The position numbers and the translations under genes were made by a program. Shown piece after piece: positions 1-11,652 of a stretch of DNA of 64,000 nucleotides. Positions within the stretch are counted from its first letter, which is position 1. Every line of letters starts with the position of its first letter. Under the pieces are notes generated by a model. The model ran no database searches and was not told the origin of the DNA. It worked only from the letters and a program-made list of their open reading frames with translations. Source of the DNA: Datura wrightii (lineage: Eukaryota > Streptophyta > Magnoliopsida > Solanales > Solanaceae); contig JASDFA010000020.1 of the NCBI GenBank assembly GCA_035772735.1, positions 14,301,501 to 14,365,500 of the forward strand. The letters run 5' to 3'.

Positions 1-606
1 TAACGACTCGTTTGGTCTCCTAACGATTTGTTGAGTAGGTTGTTCTCACCCTTTTCCTTTTAATTCAGATTTTGTTCCAGTGTACATGATGATTCATTTC
101 TTGAAGACACGAAACGTTAAGTCGCCTGTTGCTCCCCTGTTTTCTGTAGTTCTCTTCACGGATTGATTGAACGAGTCGTCAAGTCAGAAGATGACTCGTT
201 CTGTGATTTCTTTGTACCAGAACTAAAGTTCCAGTTTTTGGTTCCATCTTCAGATTTTCCATCTTATTCACCTGCACCCATCAACAAATGTGAACACTAC
301 TTATTTCTTAAATTTACAACTTGGGTTACCTCCCAAGAAGCGCTTGATTTAACGTCGCAACACGACGTGGGTGTTTTGGCTACTCAGACTTCACCAAAAC
401 ACCTCCATGGGTTGCCTCCCATGAAGCGCCTTATTTAACATCGCGACACGACGCAAGTCACTTGACTACTCAGAATTCGTCAAGTGACTCTTCTCCATCC
501 TCCAATGCTGAAATTATGCTGAATTCCTTTGGCTGTTTCATGGTCCGGCTGAAGGCGACCTCTTCTTTGTTCAACCTGAATTTCAATTGGCCTGCCTCAA
601 CATCTA
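1..606 (-). other. ATH1 region after the protease, mostly non-coding
   Basis: A short minus-strand stretch near 470-600 still reads as protease C-terminus (KFRLNKEE, MKQPKEFS). Beyond it no RT-like protein is visible down to position 1. The stretch contains two copies of an 86-bp repeat and several ACGACTCGT-type motifs (about 3-11, 172-178 and 190-197). Athila elements normally continue into RT here, so this copy may have lost part of pol, or the rest lies further left. Confidence 0.5.
323..459. repeat. 86-bp tandem repeat, about 1.5 copies
   Basis: The phrase GGGTTACCTCCCAAGAAGCG at 323 recurs as GGGTTGCCTCCCATGAAGCG at 409. It is followed in both copies by TTTAAC(G/A)TCGC(A/G)ACACGACG. 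The period is 86 bases. The repeat lies in the apparently non-coding part of ATH1 and its function is unknown. Confidence 0.8.
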
Positions 607-1149
607 CTAGGGCCCTAGCTGTTGCAAGGAATGATCGCCCCAAAATGATGGGGACCTTAGAATCGACTTCGCAGTCTCTAGAATCTCGAAGTCTGTTGGG
701 AATATGAATTTGTCCGCTTTGACTAGTATATCAAACAAAATCCCCATCGGCTTTTTAACTGTTCTGTCAACCATCAGTAGTCGCATAGTAGTCGGTGTGG
801 GGGTACCCAAGTTTAACTTTTTAAACACTGCTAGAGGCATCAAATTTATGCTAGCTCCCAAGCCACAAAGTGTCCTTGTAAACTCAACCTCCCCAATGGT
901 GCAAGGTATAGTAAATGCACCTGGGTCTTCCTTCTTCTGAGTTAGAACCCTGGTAGTGATGGAACCACAGTGGTGCAGATTATCGGCAGGTTTCAAACTT
1001 ACAGTCCTTTTTCTGGTGAAGAGGTCCTTCATGAATTTGGCATATCTGGGCATTTGCTCAAGTGCCTCCACTAATGCGATGTTCACCGACAGCTGATTAA
1101 GCATAGAGATAAACTTTTTATACTTCCCATCTTCAGCTTTTTTTTTCAA
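607..1149 (-). pseudogene. Athila-type retroviral aspartic protease remnant
   Basis: A 180-codon open stretch on the minus strand has a linker of about 85 residues (KKFISMLNQLSVNIALVEAL, then MPRYAKFMKDL) followed by a retropepsin-like domain around LGASINLMPLAVFKKL. The family normally has Asp-Leu-Gly-Ala-Ser here, and this copy reads Gly-Leu-Gly-Ala-Ser, so the catalytic aspartate is lost (GAC to GGC). The enzyme would have cleaved the gag-pol polyprotein. It shares a reading frame with the gag pieces at 1333-1623 and 2032-2262, separated by in-frame stops, so this is a decayed polyprotein and not a separate gene. Confidence 0.85.
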
Positions 1150-1332
1150 GCGTTGTGGATAAGGAGGAGGAGATCTAGGGATTGTTGTGAGTTTTTGCTA
1201 TATCTCCTTCTCCTTCCCATGGGCATCTCCTTGCTCCTTTGCACTACTCGGAGCAGTTTGCACATCTGAGTCCCCAACCAAAGCTGGGTTTTCAAAATCA
1301 ACTACACCATCATCATTTATCAACACGGGCTT

Positions 1333-2893
1333 CTATGACTCCTTAACTACAACTGGTCTCGGGGGGTCAACTGTGTCATTCCCACTCCTAGTAGTGACCG
1401 CCATGCAGTGATTGTCATTTTTTGAATTTTGCACAGTATTTTTGGGAAGTGTTCCTTTTTGGCTCTGATTCATTACAATAGACATCTGACTCATCTGCGG
1501 CTCAATTTGCCTGATCGCCACGACATGAGACTCCACTTTTTGATTTAAACCGGAAATATCAGCTCGGAGCTCCTTAAAGTGGTTGTCTGTTGTCTCCATC
1601 TTCTTGAGCACTTTGGATAGCATATCTTCAACCTATGAACAAATGGACTTCTGTCTCTCGATTTCGTGGAGGAACATACAGACCGCTCCTATCATTTTTG
1701 AACTCCTCACGCTTCTTCCAGTCCCTATTGTCTCAATATTGGCCCGGTTGCAATTATTATCTTTGTAGAAGTTCTGACCTTGGTTCCCTTGACCTTGACA
1801 CCAAGATTCTTGGTTAGAACCTTGGGTATTGGTCCAGAAACCCGTCCTCTAATCATTCAAATAATTGACTTCTTCTTTAGACTCAGACTCACAACCATCA
1901 TTTCTCGGGGCCTTACCCTGAGAACCTATAGCATTTACCTTTTCTACTCCGACTCCCATAGTCTTAGCAAGAAACCCCATGGTGGTATTTATGTCTGCAA
2001 TATCTTAATCAAGCTCTTCATCTCTTCTCCTCTATTCAACAGACATACCAACCGCATAAGAACCAGCCGGAACCTCCGACTCTCTAGTATGCCAAGCTCG
2101 GTTGGTTTTGGTGATCCTGTCTAGAAGCTCCGCAACCTCTGTATAGGTGTGACTCATAATAGTTCCTCCAAAGACGGTATCAGCCACTGCCTTGGTATTG
2201 GCATTCAGAGACCTATAAAAGATCTCCAACAATGTATCATCCGAAATTCTGTGATTCGGCACCTTTTTTAGCTTTTTGTTGAAACGCAGCCAGGTTTGTG
2301 GAGTGCCTTAGAATTTAGCTGTCTGAAGTTATAAATCTCGTCCTTCAACTACAATGCTTTGGATGATGGGAAGAACCTTTCAAGAAAAGCTCTCTTAAGA
2401 TTTCCCCAAGTAGTGATGGAATCATTCGGCAACTCAGCCAGCCACATCGTTGCCTCACTCCCTAGGGAGAATGCAAATAACCTCAGTCTAATAGCGTCCT
2501 GGCTCACCCTTGGTTGCTTGTATTCCTTACATATTCCCACGAAATTTGTCAGGTGAGCATGGGCATCATCAGATGCGTGACCCGCAAATATTCCCTTCAT
2601 ATTAAGTAGTTGGATCACCGCACTAGTAATATCAAACTTCGCCCCAGCAAGCAAAGGAGGAGGGACTATAGCTCCAGTGGCACTAGCTTCATCTATATCT
2701 GCCTCATCTTCCTAATCAAAATATCAGTGTCGCTGGTGTTCTGGACCTCTGGGTCGTCTCGTTCAGCCTCTGTAGCTAGATGTTGCTCTTCAGCAACTCT
2801 GGCTAACTCACGATCTCTAGCCCGAGCTTGCTCTTCCGCCAACATTCTTGTTGTGGCTTGGTCCACGGTTTCTTTCTCTTGGATGTTGGCCAT
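1333..2893 (-). pseudogene. ATH1 gag polyprotein remnant
   Basis: Gag starts at ATG 2893 (MANIQEKETVDQATTR), soon after the leader. Its N-terminal 65 residues are rich in Ala, Glu and Arg. The retrotransposon gag core is at 2654-2349: FDITSAVIQLLNMKG, then FVGICKEYKQP, then LFAFSLGSEATMWLAELP and FLERFFPSSK. A following piece at 2262-2032 holds LLEIFYRSL and the linker at 1623-1333 is hydrophilic. At least two frameshifts (about 2690-2720 and about 2300) and several stops break it. Gag would form the cytoplasmic virus-like particle that packages the RNA. Confidence 0.85.
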
Positions 2894-3080
2894 TCTTCTC
2901 AGGTTTCTTAATGTTAGCTCAAGTTCTTGATCAATTGGAACCAGGGGATTTCCTTAGCTTCTTGTATCGGGCATGCACAAACCTAAGACCTGTTAAGCAA
3001 CCAAAACAACAAAAGAAAAATAAAAAAGAAATAAGAACCAATAGTAAAGTTAACACAATTAACAAAAGTCTTAACCGTAT
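2894..3080 (-). other. ATH1 untranslated leader
   Basis: This is the stretch between the primer site and the first gag ATG. It is non-coding and matches the position of a retrotransposon 5' leader. Confidence 0.6.
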
Positions 3081-3098
3081 TCCCCGACAACGGCGCCA
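3081..3098 (-). other. Primer-binding site, tRNA-Asp type (ATH1)
   Basis: Read on the minus strand this is TGGCGCCGTTGTCGGGGA, complementary to the 3' end of plant tRNA-Asp with one apparent change. It sits five bases inside the LTR, as expected for first-strand priming of Athila elements. Confidence 0.9.
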
Positions 3099-3103
3099 AA
3101 ATT

Positions 3104-4762
3104 TGATGTCGCCCAAATTACACCTCGCAATTGAGATACAAGCGGTCGATTGTCAAATATAGAACCCAACAAAGGTTGAGGTCGATCTCACAGGGAATAT
3201 GGTAAGAACTTAAGTTAATGCGAATAACTATTACTATTGAGTTACTTATTTTCAGAGGGGGGAAAATATAGAACAATAAACAAAGTAAAATTTTTGAATG
3301 CTAAAATCAAATTCGGTTTGTATTCAATTAATGACTTGACTAGGATTGTGTTCCCCAAGATTTCATAACCACAAGGCTTTTACACTAGTGATCTATTCCG
3401 GTGTTTAACATGCAATATTGGTAAGTTAGGTTCACCTAAATGGTTGGTCCCCTATCTAGATGATTATCACCACGCAACATGGTCTGTATACGAGTGTACT
3501 TTAGTTGACCCTTACCCTTAATATCAGATTAGCTATCCCCCGACAAGTTCAAGTTATTATATGAGGGTTCATAGCCTCAAATCTCTGATGTTAATCCCTT
3601 TTCCCATTTTTACCTCCTTGGTCCGGTAAGTAAGAATAAGGCAAGTCCTAACGTCTGCAACCGCCAAGAATCAATCAAAACGACAGGAAAAACAATACAT
3701 GCATAAAACTCCGTTCAAGAATCACTAAGTGTTTTTACCTATGTGTGTTAATTCATCTTGGTTCCCACAAACCTAGTTTATGGGATTAGATACTCATACT
3801 TGTATTATCGCAATCACAAAATATTGAAGAAATCATAATTGCAACTTACAAATTATTGTAGAATAAAAACCACATAGATTGAATAAAAACTCCACAATAG
3901 ATGAATAAACTCCAATGTTGCTTTTGTTTCTTGAATTAAGAACGATTGATCAATACTAAAATTATAGTTGAAAACTAATAAATTCGGCTCTCTTAATTAC
4001 TTTAGAACTGTAAGAAAAATCATCTTAAAATCCTCTTAAAAAACGTCTTAAAATCCTCTTAAAAATAGTCTAAAAAATTGTCCTCCAAAAATAAACCTAA
4101 ATTGTGTATTTATAGTTCCAAGAAATCTTTTTCCTAATTAAAACTGGAAACCAGGTCGGCAATGGCAACGGGCTTGGTGACGATTCGTTTGTCCCTATAA
4201 CGAGTCATTCCTTGCTTAAAACAATCATCCTCAGTGACGTACCCAGTCATGGCAATGGGTCACCTAACGACTCGTCATTCCTGAGCACGATTCGTTAGGT
4301 CCCTCGTTGTCTAGTTCCTCAGAAAGTGTAGTGTACCTTACAGTTGGTCCCAGTGATCTGCCAATGAGTCAATCCTTCATGTGATGACTCGTGATGTCTG
4401 TCATCAACTACACTGGCCACTTTGTAAATATTTCCTCTTTCAGCTTTCACGGTTGACCTCACGAATCGTTACCAGGTGTAACGAGTCGTTTCCGTAACTC
4501 GTCAAGTGCACTGTCTTGCATCTTCCAAATCCATCTTTTGCCCACGCCTTAGGCAACGGGTTGTGCCTCCTGCCAATGACTCATGAAGTGCCTGGAAGTT
4601 ACCTTTTTAGTTAATTTCAGCATTAATTCAACCAGTTCACTCCCGAACCTGTTTTCCTTCAACATTAAGCAGAAAACACATCATACCTATATAAACATAC
4701 CTGGAATGTGCATAATTTCTCAGTTTTAAGTGTCGAAAGTGCCGTAAAATCACGGCACATCA
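3104..4762 (-). repeat. ATH1 5' LTR (1659 bp)
   Basis: The LTR is bounded by TGATGTGCC (minus strand, from 4762) and GACATCA (3104), giving 6-bp inverted termini TGATGT/ACATCA. The primer site directly follows. The U3-side (about 4150-4600) carries many ACGAGTCGT/ACGACTCGT-type motifs, for example near 4197, 4266, 4288 and 4479. The R-U5 side matches ATH2 (about 10860-11650) in reverse complement, for example the phrase AAGTCCTAACG(T/-)TGCAACCG. Only one LTR is visible. Confidence 0.88.
4107..4114 (-). promoter_or_regulatory. TATA box of ATH1 LTR
   Basis: TATAAATA on the minus strand, about 650 bases from the LTR start. ATH3 has the same octamer at 645 bases and ATH2 at about 610 bases once SOLO1 is removed. 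This conserved spacing supports it as the core promoter of the Athila LTRs. Confidence 0.7.
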
Positions 4763-5684
4763 TAAACAAGGAGGGTGATTTTTAGTGGGAAAACAAAAAG
4801 AAGAAAGAGCTTTGAAAAAATTGAAGATGAAAAAAAATCATGATTTACCGATTAACGTACCTATTTTTTTACAATGAACCTGTTTTATCCCTAGTCCTTC
4901 CTTGGATATTGTGAACCTAAACATAAGAAAAATGCTTAAGTTGAGTGTGGCTAGAGTAGGGGTGCGTAAAGGGTGTGAACAGATGAAAGGAAAAGAAAAG
5001 AGAAAAAAATGTGTGTGAATAAGCTCGACGATGAAAACAAAAATCCCCACTAGTCACCTAAGTTGAAAAATTGAAAAATAAAAGGAGGTATAAGGAGAAA
5101 ATTTGGAAATTGAAGAATGTGCTTAAAAATCAAAGTGTTGTGAAGTATTAAAGTGCTTAGGGAGATTAGTCACTATCTTGGCCAAATAGTTCCTACCCGT
5201 CCCTTAGCCTACATTACAACCAAATTTAAGTCCTAATTGATCCTTGATTCAAAATTCTATATTAGCGGAGTATTACACTAAGGGAAAGCCTATGAGTCAT
5301 CTTTTGCATGTATGTTGAGTTTTTTGTGAGAGTGAGCGGAAATTGTTTTATTTATGCCCAAGTTAATTTTATTCTATATCTTGTGTGAAAGGGCATCTCT
5401 CCAAAATCATGAGGGGCACAATGGTAAGACTTTGGTAAATCTTGCTTGCTAAATTACATATAATTTATGTTGGCCCAAAATATGTCTTGATGAGTTAGTT
5501 TTCAAAAGGTAAGTGATTTCGAACTTTGACATCTTAATGTTGAATCTATATGCATGCGAGTGAGTTATTTGAGCTTCATTGATTTGTCTCATGATCTTAA
5601 GTGTAAGTAGACCAATTCGTAGGATGAATTTTGTGTTTAAATGGGAGAAGGGAAGTAGTAGATTGTTCGAGGACAAACAACAGT
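4763..5684 (+). other. ATH2 3' untranslated interior
   Basis: AT-rich sequence with no convincing protein in any frame. It has purine-rich runs near 4800 and 4990-5010 and ends in TGTTCGAGGACAAACAAC, a phrase typical of the segment before the polypurine tract in plant Ty3/gypsy elements. I see no env-like protein. Confidence 0.55.
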
Positions 5685-5699
5685 TTAAATGTGGTGTGT
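5685..5699 (+). other. Degenerate polypurine tract of ATH2
   Basis: AAATGTGGTGTGT immediately precedes the LTR start TGATGAAGG. It is interrupted by T residues, consistent with decay of a G-rich plus-strand primer. Confidence 0.5.
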
Positions 5700-6193
5700 T
5701 GATGAAGGGCGTACTCACGCACTTCATAGACATATTTTTGCCCGTACTTTACTATGTTTTGAGAATAAAATTATGTGTCTTTGCATGTGATTATGTTATA
5801 TATTTGTGAAATTAGCTAACACACGTGATGAGATGTTTTTAGGGCTTGAAATGATGAATTTGAAGGTATTTGAGACTTATTGATCAAATGTGAAGAAGTG
5901 GGATTGAAGAATGCAAGGATTGAAGGTCACACGAGTTGGCACCACAGTCGCGCGAGGCAGCCACACACTAGCGCAATTCCAGGCGCGGTATGGCAGTAGC
6001 AATGCCACATGGGCAGGCGCGAGGTGCCCCAATATTGGCGCAAGGACACACGCGCATCAGCAGACCACCCTCTCTCCCCCCCCCCCCCATCGGTAGGGCG
6101 TGCACAGCCGGCCTTGCCCAACGCATTGACATGCACGCAGCACCATCTTTCCCGCGCGATAAGGTGTGCGACACGGCAATAAGGCAGGTGACG
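5700..6193 (+). repeat. ATH2 3' LTR, first segment
   Basis: This is the LTR start TGATGAAGGGCG through the U3 region. The part at about 5930-6190 is unusually GC- and CpG-rich, with GCGCGAGG and CAGGCGCG, and has a run of 13 C at 6076-6088. It lacks the ACGACTCGT arrays of the other two Athila LTRs. It is broken at 6193 by SOLO1 and resumes at 10608. Confidence 0.75.
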
Positions 6194-7002
6194 TGTCACA
6201 CCCAAAAACTAGGATAGGGCGCAACTGGCACTCGAATCATGATTGATCGAGAAGCCGGATATATGACATCTGTAACTGTAACACTTAAGCCATCCAAGCC
6301 ACCTGTCACGATCAACTGAAGAATAAACTGGACCTATAAGGTCTCAACAATACGGGGTAAACAATCGAAATGCAACCAAGGCAATTAGTGTGCTAAACCA
6401 AGCAACAATAAGCCGAGGAGGCCACAAACTGAATAACATTGTACACACTAAGTCCACAAAGCCTCTAAAGAGTAAACTGATTGATGGTCGAAACAGGGCT
6501 CCGACCTACCCATAATTGCATCTCAAAACTCAAGCATAAATAACTAAGCCCTAGCTCCAGGAAGAAAGGATCATACCAACCATCTGTTGATCTCACGAAC
6601 TGCTACTCAACTGGCCATCTTGTCCTCTACCTGCACCTGCGGCACAAACGCAGGTCCCCAAGAAAGGGGACGTCAGTACGAATGAAATGTACTGGTATGT
6701 AAGGCTGAAACTGTAACCATGAGATAACAATCCTGTAATAACTAACTTAGCACATAATCATATAAAGAATAAATATAACCTGGAACTCTGCAACCTGTAA
6801 TTGATAACAACTTACTATAACATAATTGAACTCAAGATAACTGAACCAGGAATAAGGAATGGTAACAACCTGGAATCCTGGAAATTGAAACCTGATAATA
6901 ACTCTATAATGTGATGAAAATGCAATTAAGAAATGCACAAGAAAGAAACTATAATTGTAATGCCAGCGACCAGCCAATTGTAAATCCATATATCAAATTC
7001 GT

Positions 7003-7276
7003 CCAGCCGGTGTACTACATTGGGGTAAAATAAAAATATCTCCAACCGATGTACCACACCGGGTAAAATAAAAAGATCTCCAACCGGTGTACCACACCGG
7101 TGTAAAATAAAAATATCTCCAGTCGATGTACCACACCGGCGTAAAATAAAAATATCTCCAACCGATGTACCACACCGGGGTAAAATAAAAATATCTCCAG
7201 CCGATGTACCACACTGGGGTAAAATAAAAAAATCTCCAGCCGGTGTACCACACCGGGGTAAAATAAAAACAAATCT
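7003..7276. repeat. Tandem repeat, 7 x about 39 bp, palindromic unit
   Basis: Seven units each combine a core like CCGGTGTACCACACCGG with GTAAAATAAAAATATCTCCA. The core is a 7-bp inverted repeat around ACC and could form a hairpin. Variants such as CCGATGT reduce the pairing in some units. Because 39 is divisible by 3, all frames stay open and give meaningless periodic peptides. Confidence 0.9.
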
Positions 7277-10200
7277 TAATCACCATCATAAATGGAGCTG
7301 ACAGAGCTCATCAAACTATCTGAATACTAGAAACCATAAAATATGTTGATCAGTAACTATAACATGTGTAGGATCTTACCACGACCCCTAATACTACAAT
7401 TATTCCATACACATATAGGTCTTTTATTTAGCACTTAAATACATACATATGCTGTGAATGAATTCTAGGGAAGTTCCTAGAACTGGAATATCATAAAGAC
7501 ATGTGTAGACTCACGTTCATGATTTTAAACATCTCCTAGCAATTCTAACATGAGGAGCAGAGAGGAATCACTTAACCTAACATTTTCTATTAACAATTTT
7601 AGCATTCATTTCGTTCTTATACTCGTTTGACTTTCATACTTTCATATCAAGATTGTGAGCATACCTCACTCATTGCACATCATATCACATCTCGAGGTAA
7701 CTTATGAACAGGAAAATATAACTTGTGTATCTCAAACCTGGAGCTCTTTAATATACAAATGCTAGGCAACTGTTTAGTGGTTGCCTTAAGATAAATAAAC
7801 ACTTATAGTCGTGCTTCAGACAACGTAGGAAAAGCTCATGTGAAACATTGCAATATATATGGAGCTTAGAAAAGCTTAGCATCATTATAAACAGTTTAGA
7901 AACTTCCAAGAAAAATAAAATCCTTTAAAACTTTAAAAAGTTAATCCAACTCTTAGAACAAATAATCAAAGTTAATTGTTTAAAAGTACAATGAAGGACT
8001 TCTCTTTAACTTGAGTCACTATCTCAAAATATTCGATTCCAATTATTTCTTAAGGAGTTAACACTTTACTGGCCTTTCATTAGCTTAACACAACTGAACA
8101 TAAAAAACTTTATTTATAACTCTTTTGCTAAACGTCTTTAGAACAAGGTAAATCTTGCTAGCTATTTGCCTAATTCATTAACAATCATAACACTTATCAT
8201 CAAATTTAACAACTTTTAGCTCTACTTTTCGTATTCATCTTAAATTCTTTCCAAATAGAATTCGTCATTCCCTACCTAATTATTTACTCTCGTGTTCACT
8301 ATTCCAGCAATTCCTGTACGCACTTACCTTCTTACCTAATTGCCAACCTTGTCTCTTAAACTCTTCTTGCTCATATTTTAACGTCGCTCAAAGGTTCTTG
8401 AAATCAACTGGGGACAGAAGGCATATACCTCACATATTACCTTAAAAGATCTAACATTTACTCTTATCTCTCCTTTGCTACTAGCGCCTCAACTTTTACA
8501 CTTAGGTTAATTTCCTTACACATCTACAACTTTCAAAGAACATGCGACGTGTCTACTTAAAGCCTGCAATTCTCAGGAGGTATAGATAACTCAAGAGCTC
8601 TAATAAACCTATAGCGACTTTCTAAAGGCAATCCTTGCCGCTTTAGCGCGTAATTTGAATGTAAGCGTAAACATATATATATTATGATTTTCGTCTAACA
8701 TGTTAACATCAAGATATTTTGCATAACCTTCCAATAAAGATGGTCCCATAGAAATATCAATAGTTTACCCATTCGTATTCTATCTTCCAAGTTTAACATT
8801 TCGGTTAATTAGGAAACGTATTAATTAGTCTCTTAGCTTAAGGGAGAGGGATCGAGGAAGCTTCTCATGGCCCTAGGCACCTTAAAACATGAATATAAGA
8901 GGGTAGGTAACTGTTGTAGGGAAATTCCATTTTGTTACCCTCGTTAACCCTTATTGAGTTAAAACTGATTTCAACTATTAGGTTTGCCCGTGCATCGTCA
9001 TCTTGCCCTGTTTACCAATTTCCTTAGCAACCATAATGTGAAACAACTTTGAAACCACAAACACATAATGTAATCTAAAGGACCAGATTACAGTGCCCAC
9101 GCCTAGGGGACTTCAAAATCAATTTACAACTATGACCATAATCAAATGCAATTGTCCTCTCCGCTTTACAATCATGTGTTCCAACTCTTTAGAAAATACA
9201 CAACTTAATACCAAGTAATTCTAACAACTGGAAAGAACCATAGTATGCTACTACAGAATCTCAAGTACAGGGGAATGACGGATTAATCCTCGGCATAAAT
9301 TTGGGCTTGAAAATCAAGAGACAAAGAGCGCCTTACATACCTTTTTTTTCCGGCGAGCTTTCTTATGTCGTTTCTTTCTTTCAACAACCAGAACTTTAGC
9401 CCCTTAAATTTCTTGAGTTTATCACAAAGTGACAAGGCTGTTTCAAGACAATTTATCCAACCAAAATGTTACATCAATAGGCAGTCACAACACAAACAAA
9501 TAAGGCAACACTTAGCATTTCTTATTTCAACTTGTTTCTACAACTTTGGGGGAAATAGAGGTAGGAAATTACCTCACCTTTCTCATGAAAAACTCCCATA
9601 AATATAGAGTATATTCTCAGCAAAACACAGATATTCCAACCTTAAAAACGAGCATAAAATCAACAACAACATACCAACAATGGCAGTCCAACATAACCTC
9701 CAACTTCTAGCTTTAGCTAGGATATTTTAGGCAAGTTAAGCAATTAGAAACACTTACCCTTTGCATGAGAATATTGTTGGATATAATAGGAGTATTTTCC
9801 TCCAAATTACTTTCCAATATGCAGAAATCTTACTGCCCAAAACGCAGCAAAATAACAGCACAACAACTACAACAAGTCAACATATAAACCATAACTTTCT
9901 TCTAGTTTTCCTTCAAAAATTCATACACTTATTAGAGATTTCAAAAGAGGGAAGTGACTTACTATTTCTTACAAACAATTCCTACTAAGATGGAGTATAA
10001 AATTAGCTCAAAATAGTCCCAAACACGCAGCAACAACACTTCCAAAACGAAGCTACAAGGCAGCAACAACTTCACCGCAATGTTGCCTTCACTTCCATCA
10101 ACTTTTGCTTGAGTTTTGATGGTGTTTTCTTGAGGGATTTCCTATTAGTTTCTAAGGCTTTGCTACTGGAAAAGAGAGAGGATTTCATAGGGTAAGAAAG

Positions 10201-10600
10201 CACCTCAAACCTGGAAAATTTGAAAAAGATTTCATAACCAAAAACTTAAAATATAAAGGTGTTTGGGCGGTGGCCGTTTTTAGGGTGGTGGCCATGTCAC
10301 TGCCCGATAGTGCTACCGCAAAACGCTTATAACTTATTATTTCGAACTCCGATTGATGATCCGTTTGATGTTCTGAAAACTAGACTCAAAGACCTCTAAT
10401 TTGATAGGTCGTGGGGCTTCTAATTCATTATATATACTAGGATATATGGTTATTTAAAGTTAACCCTTACTTATGAACTTCACATACTCTTCGGTTTTTC
10501 GTTCGTACACATTTACCTTGTCACCTATGACAAATATACAACCCGTACTTCCCTTAACCTAGCATACAAACATCAAATAATTACCAAAAATTTTCCAAGG
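7277..10600. other. Rest of SOLO1, no gene seen
   Basis: A long AT-rich stretch without supported coding potential or recognisable domains in either direction. It shows only small poly-A/T tracts. It is treated as LTR sequence. Confidence 0.6.
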
Positions 10601-10607
10601 TGTAACA

Positions 10608-11652
10608 CGACGCGGCAAGGCTTCCATGGCGGGTAAAAATTGGATTTCCTACTTCAACTAGGAAAAGGAACGTCAAGTCCAAGTCAAATTCAACAAAGAA
10701 CAAGGAAAAGCATAAATCTACTACTATAAATACCCCTTTATTTTCATGTAATAACCATGATGTTGTTTTAATTTCTTCAAGAGTTGAAGTTTCACAACAA
10801 GTTTTTTAGAGTAAATTTTAAGATGTGTTAGAATACATATTTGAGATACGATTGTAACGTTTTTCTTCTGAATTTTGCATTAATCAACTGAGTTCTTCCT
10901 ATCATCATTGTAAGTATTAATTTTTGCTTTTATTTATGAATTCTATTAATTTACTTATAAACATGATAGGCTAAAACCACCACAACTAGGGTTGTGGAAA
11001 CCATGACAAATTAACACACACATAGGTAAAATACTTAGTGATTCTTGAACGGAGTTTATGCATGTATTGTTTCTTCCTTCGTTTTAATTAATTTTTGACG
11101 GTTGCAAACGTTAGGACTTGCCTTATTCTTACTTACTGGACCAAGGAGGTAATAAATGGGAAAATGGATTAACAATGGAGATTTGAGGCTATCAACCCTC
11201 ATCTAATAGCTTGACCTTGTCTGGGAATAGCTAATGCGATATCAAGGGTAAAGGTTAGTAAAGTATACACCCGTAGACGAATCAAGTTGCGTGGTGATAA
11301 TCATCTAAATAAGGGACCAACCATTTAGGTGAAATTAACTTACCGATATTGCATGCTAAGCACCGTAATAGATCACTAGTATAAAACGCCTTGTGGTTAT
11401 GAAGTCATAGGGAACACTTACCCTAGTTAGTTGCATAAATTTGGAATCAACCTTCACAATTTTTCAACATTGTTATTTATTACTTTTACAAATTTCCCCC
11501 TTTTTGGAAATAATTAACTAAAAAGCTTAAGCACTAGCGTTCTTCTATATCCTTCCATATTCTCTGTGGGATCGACCCCAACCTCTAGTTGGATTCTTTA
11601 TTGACAACTTCCGCTTCATACTTCGTAAGAAGGTGTGGTTTGAGCGTTATCA
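10608..11652 (+). repeat. ATH2 3' LTR, second segment
   Basis: The LTR resumes after SOLO1 and ends GCGTTATCA at 11652. The stretch at 11080-11620 is the reverse-complement counterpart of ATH1 3150-3700, for example TTAGGACTTGCCTTATTCTT and GTGGGATCGACC. The candidate 3' target copy is gtaat (11653-11657), but its partner is not in the window. Confidence 0.82.
10725..10732 (+). promoter_or_regulatory. TATA box of ATH2 LTR
   Basis: CTACTATAAATACCCC contains TATAAATA at the position equivalent to ATH1 4107-4114 and ATH3 62839-62846. Confidence 0.7.

Larger units (their letters stand above)
1..4762 (-). mobile_element. ATH1: Athila-like Ty3/gypsy element, 5' part
   Basis: On the minus strand, reading from 4762 leftward, there is a 5' LTR (4762-3104), a primer site for tRNA-Asp, a leader, gag remnants and a protease remnant. 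The element continues beyond the left edge, so its RT, integrase and 3' LTR are not visible. The LTR termini TGATGT/ACATCA, the primer site and the protease motif LGASINLMP identify the Athila lineage. It appears to have inserted into the interior of ATH2, whose 3' half begins at 4763. The left target-site copy is outside the window, so the candidate target site taaac (4763-4767) cannot be confirmed. Confidence 0.85.
6194..10607 (-). mobile_element. SOLO1: 4.4 kb solo LTR in ATH2
   Basis: The termini are TGTCACACC (6194) and GGTGTAACA (10607), so on the minus strand it runs TGTTACACC to GGTGTGACA, the ends used by the TEK LTRs. It is flanked by tgacg (6189-6193) and cgacg (10608-10612), a 5-bp target duplication with one CpG transition. 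Removing it restores an ATH2 LTR of normal length. I see no primer site, polypurine tract or protein inside. A solo LTR made by LTR-LTR recombination is most likely, and a large non-coding element is the alternative. Confidence 0.8.
4763..11652 (+). mobile_element. ATH2: 3' part of a second Athila-like element
   Basis: A non-coding 3' interior (4763-5684) is followed by a degenerate polypurine tract and an LTR (5700-6193 and 10608-11652), split by SOLO1. Without the insert the LTR is about 1.54 kb, normal for this lineage, and its R-U5 half aligns by eye with ATH1 in reverse complement. ATH2 and ATH1 are in opposite orientation, and ATH1 appears to sit inside ATH2. The 5' half of ATH2 would lie beyond the left edge. 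Confidence 0.8.

Noticed and set aside
4838..5050. Minus-strand open frame next to ATH1 as a small gene
   Set aside because: It lies in the 3' UTR of ATH2, is low-complexity and has no recognisable domain.
6993..7289. Open reading frame giving a 13-residue periodic Trp/Tyr/Phe-rich peptide
   Set aside because: The 39-bp minisatellite is divisible by three, so frames stay open by chance. There is no start context, and it lies in a solo LTR.
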